A stretch of DNA of 64,000 bases, taken from NCBI GenBank assembly GCA_026874595.1, contig CM049317.1:15735382-15799381 (forward strand), read 5' to 3'. Numbering within the stretch: the stretch's first letter is position 1; every line of letters starts with the position of its first letter. A program made the translations under genes and the position numbers. The notes below the pieces were generated by a model that made no database searches, was not told the origin of the DNA, and was given only the letters and a program-made list of their open reading frames with translations. Source of the DNA: Sipunculus nudus (Eukaryota; Annelida; Sipuncula; Golfingiida; Sipunculidae). Positions 51,934 through 60,926 of the stretch are shown here, in pieces.

Positions 51934-54900
51934 TGAATAATAGCTGTGGCGGGAGTTTTCGGAGTATGTAACAGCTCATTTTAAATTAATATTAAATTAA
52001 TACTTCTTCATATACAGCGTATGTTTTGTCCAGCTACAGTGTAACATGAACGTCTTTTGTTTACGGATAACATAAATGTCTGTTATTACTCATACGATCA
52101 GTTTTCAGCTTTCACAGTTAACGTATAAGAGATGCCAGAGGGACTGTAGTATATAGGACCGTTCACTTGTGTAGATAGGGCATATTATTCACGACGGTTT
52201 ATTTTTCGCGATAATTTCCGATTCGCAAAAATTGCGAATTTGAAAACCTCGCGAACAAAAAAAAACCTACAATAAATACTTTTGTGAGCAATCTTTCACT
52301 TGTAAAAAGTGGCCTTACCATAGCCGGTATGTCGTCATCATCCCACCTGGCTGAAATTGACATTTTCTGCTTACAGAATCAAAATGTGTACTCGCGTGAC
52401 CCAGGATGACCTGCAAACCGTTCATCACGAGATGGGTCACGTGGAGTATTTCATGCAGTACCGCCACCTGCCGGAGGTGTTTCACTCCGGGGCCAACACA
52501 GCCTTCCATGAGGCTGTAGGTGACACCATAGCTCTGTCCGTCATGACCCCGGGTCACCTCAAAACCATCGGTCTACTCAAAGAGGAATCTCTCACAGAAC
52601 ATCAAGCATATCGTAAGTCATCTCGGTTGAAAAAAATATCGTATAATAATAAAACAAGGCCACAAGATAAAATAAATTGTAGTATGGACTTTTGGAAAAT
52701 AAAAACAAATGTGCGAGTGCAAAGTTCTAAAATAACATTTACCGGTGCAGACAAAATATTGATTTTGCTCACTTGTAATAATAAAATTTAGTATGTGTTG
52801 CACAATACCTCCATAATTACTCTAAAGGGACAAAACTAAGACCCTGATGGTCTTTCACCAACAAAGAATCTTATTGGTGTGGCCTAATTGGTAAAATGCC
52901 ACATGTCAGTATGTCAATATAACACGAATATCAATATCCCTAATAAGAATTATGTACACTTCTCATAATCAGCACAAACGACATTTTAGATTAGACATAT
53001 AGTTAATTCATATTAATTGCTTGGAAAACATATTTAGAGGCTATTAAGGTAATTAAGGCAAATCAAACAGCAGACACCGCCACCTTGGGCGACACCCAAA
53101 AAATATTTGTTGCACGACCATGGAGAAAAAAATATGAGTGGGCGAATTTGTATTTATTCATTTAATTCAACGGAAACATTTTAAATTATTTATTTATTAA
53201 TTTCTTTAACTTATCGTCAAAGACACATTTTATCAGGTTTTCATTTTTTTATTAGTCCGAGATGCTTTCTGTTCGTGCCCAAACTCATTTATTATCACAC
53301 ACACAGACTATATGAAGGGATTAAAGGCCCTATGGTTTAATGCTGGTTTAGATTACGCAATCCTGTTATATGTGATCACAACGGAAATCAGTTGTTCATT
53401 TAAAATTTTAAGACATATAATATTTCTTTATTACAACAGAACGGGATATGAACTTTCTAATGCAAATGGCTTTAGAAAAGGTTGTATTCCTTCCCTATGC
53501 ACTTGCACTGGATAAATGGAGATGGGACGTGTTCAGTGGCGCCATCACGCGGCAAGAGTATAATCGGCGATGGTGGCACTACAGGTAAAACACAAGTATT
53601 TTTTACTCTTAGTTATTTATTAAGTAAATGAAAGGATTAATGTAACAGAGGTTATATTTCCGATTTCGCTTCAATAAAAATAGAATCTAGTAAAACAACG
53701 ATGTCGGCCGAGCGCTTTTGTGGGTGGCTGGGCCTCATGCGCCCGGCGCTGTTGAAGTTGTTAATGGTTCCTTATTCAGTGTATAGGTTCCAGGTAAAAT
53801 ACAAATGTGTGTGACGTGTAAAACCTGTCCGGACATGGATAACGGTATGCATTTCAGAACGCCCCCTGTACGGTTCGCCTTCCGGCGCCGTATACGGATC
53901 CATACCGGTATTCTCCCACTGATGTAATATCATATATATTTAATACAGGAAGTTCTACAATGTACTTAAACTGCGCTCATTATACTTATTTTAACTGTTC
54001 ATAGGCCCCATTAAACCCGGTGAAACTGTGACTTTAGCCGTACTGCCACAGTACGTGGAACATTTCAGTGGAAATACGCTAAACGTATCCGTACCCATAT
54101 CTGTGTCCGTATCAGTGTCTGGATAAATGAAAACAGAGCTTAAGACTTCTGATTCCAAGTCATTTCATTGTTTAAGTTGTTTGCACACTCCAGAAATAAT
54201 GTATAATAATGAAATAGCCTCTAAAATGGATTTGAACATGTGGCTAACCAATCACATGCCTATAGATCACACGCTTTCTGACCAATAATGTTTTACACGC
54301 GCTGGCCCTCTTACTATTAAATACCAGAGAAGTGAGGTAAAGTCTGAACATTCTATTGAATGGTTACCGATATATATTGTAAGCGTGTCGATAAAAGGGC
54401 ATCTGATGATAGCCATACCATACTTGACTTTGTATCGTGATGTATCTGTCCATACTTACAACCCAAGTTTTCACGCACATACTAGTATGCTGTCAGCTAC
54501 ATATATCCACACATGCATTTAGACAAACACACCGGTATATTCTGAAAGAACAATACGAACATGTATCCACGCAATGTATGCGTGACGCATGTATGTGTGC
54601 ATTGGTGTTAGACAGCGTTGACACATGGTCTTATTTTCAGACTGAAGTATCAAGGTTTGAAGCCACCTGTGCCTCGTTCTGGTGAAGACTTTGACCCCGG
54701 TGCTAAGTACCACGTGGCCTGTAACGTGCCGTACATAAGGTAAATAATGACGTCATATATTCTAAGTTAATAAGTGGAATACCTTTGAACAAGATTATCG
54801 TTATTTACGGTTAACGTAACTACCACTTTTGCTTCTCAGAGCCATCCAATATTCAAACGTTGACAAATTAAGAAGTTTAAGATATCTTTATTTTACACTG

Positions 54901-57124
54901 AACGGTAGCTTTCATCATATTTCAGCTCAACGCAGTGGAATGATATGTGTTCTCCTTGGCAATTCCCTCAAATGTATAAAAATATGAAATAAACAAAGAG
55001 ATGACGTCACATATACTTGCTGATTTCTTGTCGTAATATGGTTAAACGTCTTTTGATTACCTAAACGAGTCACTTGTTGTGTTGTTCAGGTAGGACACCC
55101 AGGTGACTGGCGACATCTTGTGGTCTTATCTTACAAAATTCACTCACACAAATTGACGACATGATTGTTTTACGTCATTTTGTACATGAAAATGGATTAA
55201 TAACTCGTCATTAAGAAATCTATCCGCGAATACACGACTTAGTAGGCATTTATACTGGGCTTGTAAACTTTATGCTGGTACGTTGATCTTCATGCTCTCT
55301 CCAAGGTACCAGCAATACCATAAGCTGTCATCAACCAGTTACTGATAACAATACAATGAAAAGGCAGTTAACTCCCCACATTTGTGTGTGAACTTAAATA
55401 AGGCCTATTTAATAATTATATCTACTTCACAATATACTGCAGACAGGGCCTTGGGTCTCTTTGCAGGTATTTCTTCAGTTTTATCGGACAGTTTCAGTTC
55501 CAGCATGCCCTGTGTCAGGAGAAAGGTCACGTGGGCCCCGACCATCACTGTGATATATACAGGTCAAAGGCCGCTGGAAAAAAGCTGAAGTAAGTATTGT
55601 TATCAATGGAGATATAAATTCAGAGCATCCTTCAGAGCGCAAATTTTCTCCAATCAAAAGTGATTAACAAACCTTTTTCACTACACTCACGCCCCCTGTT
55701 AGACGGCAAGGGAAACATGCTCTCGGGTGAAAATTAAATGCTTGCCAGGGATTTACATACATATTATCACCTTCAGTTATGGGTATACTATTTGGAAATG
55801 ACCTGTGGACAATGGAAAAGCGCATGCTTTCACTGGACTCGGCAGCTTTTAGTATAAAGCACTAACAAACGACAGTGGGGCCTAAATGAGGTTCTTTTAA
55901 CATGATTATTGTTAATCACAGGATTTATCGCTATGCTTTTCAGCGCCTAATGGTATTCAAACGTCGAACGATTTAGATGTGGTATTATATGTATCTTTTC
56001 GAATGAACCTAAGCTTTAATCATATTTCAGCTCAACGCAGTGAAATTATGTATTTTGGTTGCCAATCCACTCAAATGTATAAGAATATTCAAAGGATTTT
56101 TCCAGTTTTAATGCCTTACTCAAACGTTATGCGTTTCACTAAATGAATACAAGATGGCGCTGAAATGCAATAACGGTTTGAGCGTAATTAATAATGAGAG
56201 ATATTTTGAGATATCTACTTGATCCCATAGTTGTTAGAACTGCTTTTGTCACAGAAGTCGGTTAAAAGGTGTCCAAAAGCAAAATATCAAATCTCATAAA
56301 AAAATGAAATAAATATAAATAATGAACAAATAAAAAGATGACTTTATTTTGATTCAGAATCTCGTAGTGGTTGCATACTTTTAACATTCGGTTAATGTCA
56401 GGGTTTATTTGTTTACTGCTAGTTTACAACAATCATATATTACGTTCACTGTTTTTTTCTTTATTCTTTAGTACTTGCAAAGGGTATTGTTTCCTACAAG
56501 ACAAGACTCCAAAAGTGTTCAGTTGGATTTTGCTTACGTTCAAGAAAAAAGGCCCCACCTGATTCAATATTTTGACAAGATTTTATATTTGATTATAAAT
56601 TTAAATGTACAAATTAAATTCATATTAGTATGTTCACTATAAAACATTTGTTTACAACTCGATACAGAGAAAATTAAATGTTTTGAATCACGAGTAGCTT
56701 AAGTTATAGTCTAAAGTTTATTATATAAAACAAGTAAAGATTGTTTAAATCTTCGAAAATCCAACCAGTTTTGGAAAATCCCTAAGTTTTCATATACCCG
56801 TTGTAGAGAAAACTTCAACCTTTCAGAATATGTTATATCTAGTGCACCTGGTTAAGGTAATATTAATTAAACACTGATCCTATATGTAAACAAACTCCAG
56901 GACAGTTCTCGGACAATAAAACGTTTAGTATTTTTGCGATATTTTCACAACATTTCTTATTTTGTAGATCGATGTTGAGCCTCGGACAAAGTAAACCATG
57001 GCCTGTTGCCATGGAGATTTTGACTGGCGAGCGAAAGTTCAACACACGCGCTATACGGAAGTACTTCCGGCCGCTGGAGGACTGGCTCATTGAGCAAAAT
57101 CAAAACGAGGCTGTGGGATGGTAA
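39874..57124 (+). CDS. ACE: Angiotensin-converting enzyme-like dipeptidyl carboxypeptidase (peptidase M2), complete gene, 11 coding exons
   Basis: Secreted zinc metallopeptidase that would remove C-terminal dipeptides from peptides. Coding exons: 39874-40174, 47145-47284, 48055-48212, 49008-49240, 50044-50238, 51159-51435, 52377-52612, 53440-53584, 54641-54739, 55467-55589, 56968-57124. All introns are GT-AG and every phase matches, giving 687 residues, the size of single-domain ACEs. Residues 1-18 form a signal peptide. Visible family features: GPIPAHLLG (335-343), zinc motif HEMGH (452-456), third ligand Glu480 (24 residues on, as in the family), substrate residues His420, Lys584, His586, Tyr593 and Tyr596, chloride ligands Arg252, Trp558/Trp559/Arg562 and Arg595, and cysteine pairs 419/439 and 611/623. 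There is no C-terminal membrane segment, so it is soluble. Oddities: the first family disulfide is absent and the loop after Cys419 is altered. All key catalytic residues are intact. Confidence 0.95.
40322..40440 (+). repeat. 5' flank of the dispersed element that hosts the array
   Basis: A poly-G tract (40322-40344) is followed by TATGCGTTCATTCCCG, GTGTGT words, TTTGTTCGCAACA and AATCATGAACGAAATC. This is the same order as in dispersed copies at 7186 and 62831. It then jumps directly into the first monomer, so the middle of the element is deleted. Confidence 0.65.
40441..46500 (+). repeat. 64-bp minisatellite array with higher-order structure, inside ACE intron 1
   Basis: About 95 tandem monomers by length, period 64 bp (CTGCAC at 45181 and again at 45245). 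Monomer core: CACGAATGAAGCTGGGAGTA, TTGGCCGAATAAGAGAACGC, TAGCACGGGTTGGGAAAACT. Variant monomers carry AAGTGAATGCAACC in place of AAGAGAACGCTAGC. A variant series recurs every 837-838 bp, and a larger 2511-2512-bp block is duplicated. Because 64 is not a multiple of three, each strand is read in all three frames in turn. The minus strand happens to be mostly open, which creates many overlapping repeat-peptide frames that I regard as spurious. Confidence 0.95.
46501..46580 (+). repeat. 3' flank of the dispersed element that hosts the array
   Basis: Contains GGCATTCC and GTGCATATTTCTAGTTTG, matching the 3' end of the dispersed copy at 62831-63122 (TGCATTCC...GCAGGTTTCTAGTTTT). The array therefore sits between the two ends of one element copy. 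Confidence 0.5.
46588..47045 (+). mobile_element. Dispersed repeat with CCCGGTATACCGGG palindrome, copy 2
   Basis: It begins ACTAGCTGATAGACCCGG, with the perfect palindrome CCCGGTATACCGGG at 46601-46614, and shares ordered blocks with 12232-12585. It abuts the end of the array inside ACE intron 1. Confidence 0.7.
47145..47284 (+). CDS. ACE: ACE coding exon 2
   Basis: Completes residue 101 and encodes 102-147. It carries the conserved WTYETNVT stretch with N-glycosylation sequon Asn139-Val-Thr. Acceptor ATATTTCAG, donor AAG|GTATGG. Confidence 0.9.
47365..47455. repeat. Small inverted-repeat element in intron 2
   Basis: Alternating GGTTC and GAACC words (GGTTCTTGAGGGTTC, AGGAACCCATATTAT, CAGAACCATGGTTCC, CTGGAACCC) make a self-complementary segment typical of short inverted-repeat elements. 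No target duplication could be fixed. Confidence 0.4.
48055..48212 (+). CDS. ACE: ACE coding exon 3
   Basis: Residues 148-199 plus two bases of 200. Helical N-terminal part of the catalytic domain ([13 protein letters not shown]). Acceptor TTCATTCAG, donor AAAG|GTAAGA. Confidence 0.9.
49008..49240 (+). CDS. ACE: ACE coding exon 4
   Basis: Residues 201-277. Contains the family stretch [10 protein letters not shown], with Trp248, Trp251 and Arg252 at the first chloride site. No cysteines, so the first disulfide of vertebrate ACE is missing. Donor AATG|GTATGA. Confidence 0.92.
50044..50238 (+). CDS. ACE: ACE coding exon 5
   Basis: Residues 279-342. Contains YRDYGNYWR, the HAYVRRRL segment and the start of the signature GPIPAHLLG. 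Donor CTCG|GTAAGT. Confidence 0.93.
50293..50617. mobile_element. Inverted-repeat element (MITE-like) in ACE intron 5
   Basis: Left repeat 50293-50345 and the reverse complement of right repeat 50565-50617 match at 48 of 53 positions (both start AGACCTTGATTCA and end GAACAAG). Total length 325 bp with no coding content. No clear target duplication is seen. Confidence 0.8.
51159..51435 (+). CDS. ACE: ACE coding exon 6
   Basis: Residues 344-434. Starts [10 protein letters not shown] and contains [21 protein letters not shown] and PTDGR. The active-site loop reads Cys419-His-Gly-Ser-Ala, then [11 protein letters not shown]. Vertebrate ACE has CHASAW-DF here, so a Trp is lost and the loop is about two residues longer. 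Confidence 0.93.
51881..51930. repeat. (AT)n microsatellite in ACE intron 6
   Basis: About 25 AT dinucleotides preceded by an A-rich tract. Confidence 0.95.
52377..52612 (+). CDS. ACE: ACE coding exon 7 (zinc site)
   Basis: Residues 436-513. Contains HHEMGH (His452, Glu453, His456), EYFMQY, then FHEAVGD with the third zinc ligand Glu480, then [10 protein letters not shown]. Acceptor TGCTTACAG, donor TATC|GTAAGT. Confidence 0.96.
53440..53584 (+). CDS. ACE: ACE coding exon 8
   Basis: Residues 515-561. Contains [27 protein letters not shown] and WWHYR, with Trp558, Trp559 and Arg562 at the first chloride site. Donor ACAG|GTAAAA. Confidence 0.93.
54641..54739 (+). CDS. ACE: ACE coding exon 9
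   Basis: Residues 563-594. Contains FDPGAKYHV and NVPYIR, with Lys584, His586, Tyr593 and Arg595 for the substrate carboxylate and second chloride site. An extra cysteine (Cys589) lies in this loop. Donor AAG|GTAAAT. Confidence 0.93.
55467..55589 (+). CDS. ACE: ACE coding exon 10
   Basis: Residues 596-635. Starts with Tyr596 and contains FQFQHALC, with Cys611 and Cys623 forming the last family disulfide. Acceptor CTTTGCAG, donor TGAA|GTAAGT. Confidence 0.93.
56968..57124 (+). CDS. ACE: ACE coding exon 11 (C-terminus)
   Basis: Residues 637-687 and stop TAA at 57122-57124. Contains [17 protein letters not shown] and FRPLEDWL, the family end of the catalytic domain, then stops after AVGW with no transmembrane or GPI signal. 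Confidence 0.93.
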
Positions 57125-57755
57125 TATCCAGAAGAGTAACTCACAAAAGTGGATACGGAAATCTTAATATGCCTTTCAAATGAAAGACATTCCTTACACT
57201 GAAATTAATTGTTATAGATTTCGTTTCACACATTTTGTTTTTAATTTCTTTTCGGAAGAAAAACCTTTCTCATCTTTCAAAATCATCATTTGATACTTTA
57301 TTTCGTATACACAAATCTTTGAAGTGACGGGAGATAATAGCTTACTTTTTAATTTTACACAAAACTATGTTTCCAGCAAAGCAGTGATTTTTTTATTAAG
57401 AGTTCTGACGTACCATTTAAAAAGATATTTATTTGTCTTCAAGAATAATTTTAAATTCATACTGTGGAATATCTCTTTCTTCCGACTACTGCAAAATCTA
57501 AGGAGAAGAAGTATCCCCATTTGTTTTTTGGTCTATTAACAATTTGATCAAATTTAAATAATAATTAGGAGTTAAGAAATGAAAAATAACCCTGCCTTAA
57601 ATCATTGAATGATAGCATGAGATTCAATATATGCAAGACCACGTATGCCTTTGTAACTTATAATGTTCCTGCTAAACGTTACGGAATTTAGGGTAATATC
57701 CCATATTACTACTTACAGTTGTTGTGTGCTGAATAAACTGTTATAGTTTATCATG
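57125..57755 (+). other. ACE: Probable ACE 3' untranslated region
   Basis: The first AATAAA that I found after the stop is at 57732-57737 (TGCTGAATAAACTG), suggesting a cleavage site near 57755. No other feature is seen in this AT-rich stretch. Confidence 0.4.
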
Positions 57756-58069
57756 ATTTTTTTCTTATCTTACAAACACACCCCTACATCACACATACAC
57801 AAATATGAAATTTCAATAGTCCTGTTTAATATATAGTCAGTGTCTCCCGCCTTAAAGTGAATAATCAATTTACAGCAGACGATCGTTTGTCATCAAAACT
57901 TTGGATAGGCACCGCGGACATGTTGGGTCAAGCGCTTCATCACTAAACTAGATTACGGGTAGTCGACAAGCGACTACGTGTATCCACAGAAATCAGAGTG
58001 AGATGGGTGAAGTGAGGCATGGATTGAGAGGCAAGGGTGATAGAGAGAGGTGTGTTGCATATTAGCATG

Positions 58070-58920
58070 GATGTCTGCAACCAAAATGTGTATGTAGGTT
58101 GTGCCACCTACCACAAAATCCAGAAAGCTGTCCAAGTTGTATACATATGCAACATTTTAGGCAGATAAGTCAAACCACTACTTGTATATGAGTGATTTTA
58201 TCAGACAGCAGACAAACAGAAGGATGCTGTGCAAAAATGGTGGCAGGTGGCGCCACCTATCTTGTGTATGATCAAGAGCTACGTGAGATCTAAACACATG
58301 CACAATTTTGGCCCAATCGGTCAAACGGTTTCCGAGATATGAGCTTGGATTTCTGCAGCGTAAACGTGAATAAAGGTGGCGGCACCTGTCATAAAATCAA
58401 GAAACCTGTCCAGAATGTATAAATCTGCAAAATTTCAGGTAAATAAGTCAAACCACTGCCGAGATATGAGTGATTTTATCCCAAGGCAGATGGTCGCAGT
58501 TGGCGCCACTAGTTTTGCGTATGATAAAGAGCTATGTGAGATCTGACAACATGCAAAATTTTGGCCAAATCGGTCAGACGGTTCGTGAGATATGAGCTGG
58601 GATGTCTGCAGCGTGAATGTGAATGTAGGTGGCGCCACCTGTCATAAAATCCAGAAAGCTATCCAGGATGTATACACATGCAAAATTTCATGTGGATAAG
58701 TCCAACCAATGCAGAGATATGAGTGATTTTATCCCAAGGCAGAAGAACAGATGGACTCTGTGCAAAAAATGGTTGCAGGTGGCGCCACCAAGTTTAGTGT
58801 ATGTTATAAAGCTATCCAAGGGCTACATTTGTGCAAAATTTTTAGCCTGATCGGTCAAACGGTTCCCGAGATATGTGCGTTTATGTGTGGAAACAGACGC
58901 ACAAAGGGACGCTGGGCAAA
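58070..58920 (+). repeat. Three tandem degenerate units of about 250-280 bp with GGTGGCGCCACC palindromes
   Basis: The block CATAAAATCCAGAAAGCT occurs near 58108, 58385 and 58642. The half-unit block GAGCTACGTGAGATCT and GATATGAG words alternate with it. A palindrome or its variants (perfect AGGTGGCGCCACCT at 58245-58258 and 58627-58640, 13 of 14 at 58777-58789) recurs roughly every 125-150 bp. No protein is recognised; a plus-strand frame that runs through the end of it (58875-59294) has no known motif. Confidence 0.7.
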
Positions 58921-60120
58921 GAGGAAAGGTCAGAGGTCAACCAAAAATTAGTGCGCAGCAGTTCACGTATGACCCGATCATAACCCCGAATTTAAAAAAA
59001 ATTCCGCCCAGCGGTTACAGAGGAATTCTCCGGAAACCTAAGCGGCGGCGGCGGCGTCCGACTGAAAACATAGTATCCGTAAAACTCTGTTTTGGCGGAT
59101 ACAATAAAGAACAATATGTGACTGTTTATCCAATGTCTCGCGATGGCCCTTGCATCAGGAGAGTCCTGTCTTTCAATCCATATTCCGTTGTAAATTTAAC
59201 CACGTCTTTTTATATGAATATAAAGTCTCCTGGAACCTGTGCATCCTTTATTCATCTTCAGTGTACTCCCATCTGCGAAAATAAGAATATATGAATATTC
59301 ATTTATTAGTATGATATAAATCTTATATAATTTTTTTCCAGAGAACATTTAGACATTTAGTAATTATACTTTGTTTCTGCATTACACAGTTTGTACGCAA
59401 CATATACACAACTGCAAAAAAAAGATATTTAAAAAGAAATTTTGAAATTTAGCAGCAACACATAAATAAATTACACCTTAATTTGTTGTTTAAAACGGCA
59501 TAGTTGACATAATCACAACATGGGATATCCAGCCATAAATTTAACTGTCTAATTCTATTTTCAAAGCCGGGAACAAATAATGTCACAAATAATGCAAGAA
59601 AGAATTAATATACTCTTAAAATGAACACGATACGGATTTTACCATGTCGTCCAAAGAATAAGATTTGGGAGATTCTTTGCCATTTCAACAAAGTTTCGAC
59701 AAAATCGTACTACATACTCTGTGGATTTAGAGCATGAGCTAAATGGGATCCTTTCAGGAGACCCCGCAAATATAGCTGAGTGGGTCTGAGTAGCTGCGTT
59801 ATAGGTCCCACTATCTCGAATGAATAAAATCCCAACTGACCCGTGCCATGTCCCGACTTACTGTGGTTGCCTTTTTGTTCACAAAAGATTTTAAATCAGC
59901 AATATTCACGAAGGCAAAGTCGAAAAGTGAAAGGTTGACGGCATGAATAAAACATTGGTCTATACTGTATATTCAAAGTTGATAATTTAAATGATATCAG
60001 ATCTTCCCATTTTATCTGATATCATTAATGAACAATATGTTTTGTCATTAAGATTTTGTGCACAAAATATGATATTCTTAATTAATAAAATAACGGTTAT
60101 ACTCTTTGTATAGATTTTTG
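58921..60120. other. Intergenic between the convergent genes
   Basis: No coding exon is supported. It is mainly AT-rich. Confidence 0.35.
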
Positions 60121-60471
60121 TATTGTTAGATCGCGAAAATGGAACCCTCGCAAAACAGCAAAAAAGTAAAAATTGCTAAATTTTACCCCGGCGAATATGA
60201 AGCCAACCACAATATATCGTTAGTTTAAAGTTTTCGCGATTGACGTAATAATGATGTATCGGAGTCTGGTAAATGGCGAGTGACCAAGTCCAAATGATGC
60301 ACCTGGTCAGTACCACACTAAGCGGCAGGGTAAGTTTGCAAATAGAAAAGGTTAAAGCTGACGGAACATCGAGATTTCGAGATAACTGTGGTTGGTTTCA
60401 AATTCGTTAAATTTTCGCAATTCTCACGTTTTAGTGTTTTACGAGGGTTCAATTTTCGCGATCTCACAATA
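60121..60471. mobile_element. Inverted-repeat element (MITE-like)
   Basis: Left end TATTGTTAGATCGCGAAAAT at 60121 and the reverse complement of the right end TATTGTGAGATCGCGAAAAT (60436-60471) match at 33 of 36 positions. Weaker inverted similarity continues inward (CCAACCACA on both arms). TA at each outer end fits a TA target. A related motif, GCGAATTTGAAA-CCTCGCGAA, appears at 52233 and 60681, so the family has several relics here. Confidence 0.75.
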
Positions 60472-60507
60472 ATGTAACCCAAACTAAGATTATCCATTTT
60501 CATATGA

Positions 60508-60513
60508 TTTATT
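60508..60513 (-). terminator. Candidate polyadenylation signal of the SVOP-like gene
   Basis: AATAAA on the minus strand about 200 bp past the stop codon. It is the nearest well-placed signal seen; no experimental support. Confidence 0.35.
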
Positions 60514-60713
60514 TATATCGAGCACCTTTTGTCCAGTGTTGGCAGATAATATAAAAGATCTGTTGACTGTCGATGGTGCAGAAAATAACAGGCATGGATA
60601 GTGTACAGGAGCTGCCAACGAGGCGACAAAATAAATGACCTGTGGAGAAGGGGTGTGTATTTCACTAAGGTTTGTATTTCGCGAATTTGAAACCCTCGCG
60701 AACAATAAGCCAA

Positions 60714-60926
60714 TCACAGTATCGTTCTTGTGGTAATAAATTGGTAGGAATAAGGCTGGTTAATTAAGTTACATTGGACGTTGATGGGGATTCCCCGGCT
60801 CTTTCTACCCACCATCATTGAGCGTCCCTTTGTGTCGTAGGGCAGGAAGAAACAGGCTACCCCTCCTAAAATGGCAAGGAAGGCGTACAGTCCGAGAGCC
60901 GAATACAGCGACGTACTGAGTAATAC
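60714..60926 (-). CDS. SVOP: SVOP-like terminal exon
   Basis: 70 residues and stop (TGA at 60714-60716). Starts [18 protein letters not shown] in the phase set by the upstream donor. The acceptor ATTCTGAAG|GTATTA is preferred over a nearby CTCAG, which would break the frame. After TKGRSM the tail diverges from the known family end; an unseen further splice is possible. Confidence 0.8.
   Translation of the reverse strand, partial: VLLSTSLYSALGLYAFLAILGGVACFFLPYDTKGRSMMVGRKSRGIPINVQCNLINQPYSYQFITTRTIL

Noticed and set aside
58875-59294. 139-codon plus-strand frame with a KRRRRRPTE segment
   Set aside because: It begins inside a dispersed/tandem repeat, has no recognised domain and no partner exons. 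It may be transposon debris, but nothing supports a gene.
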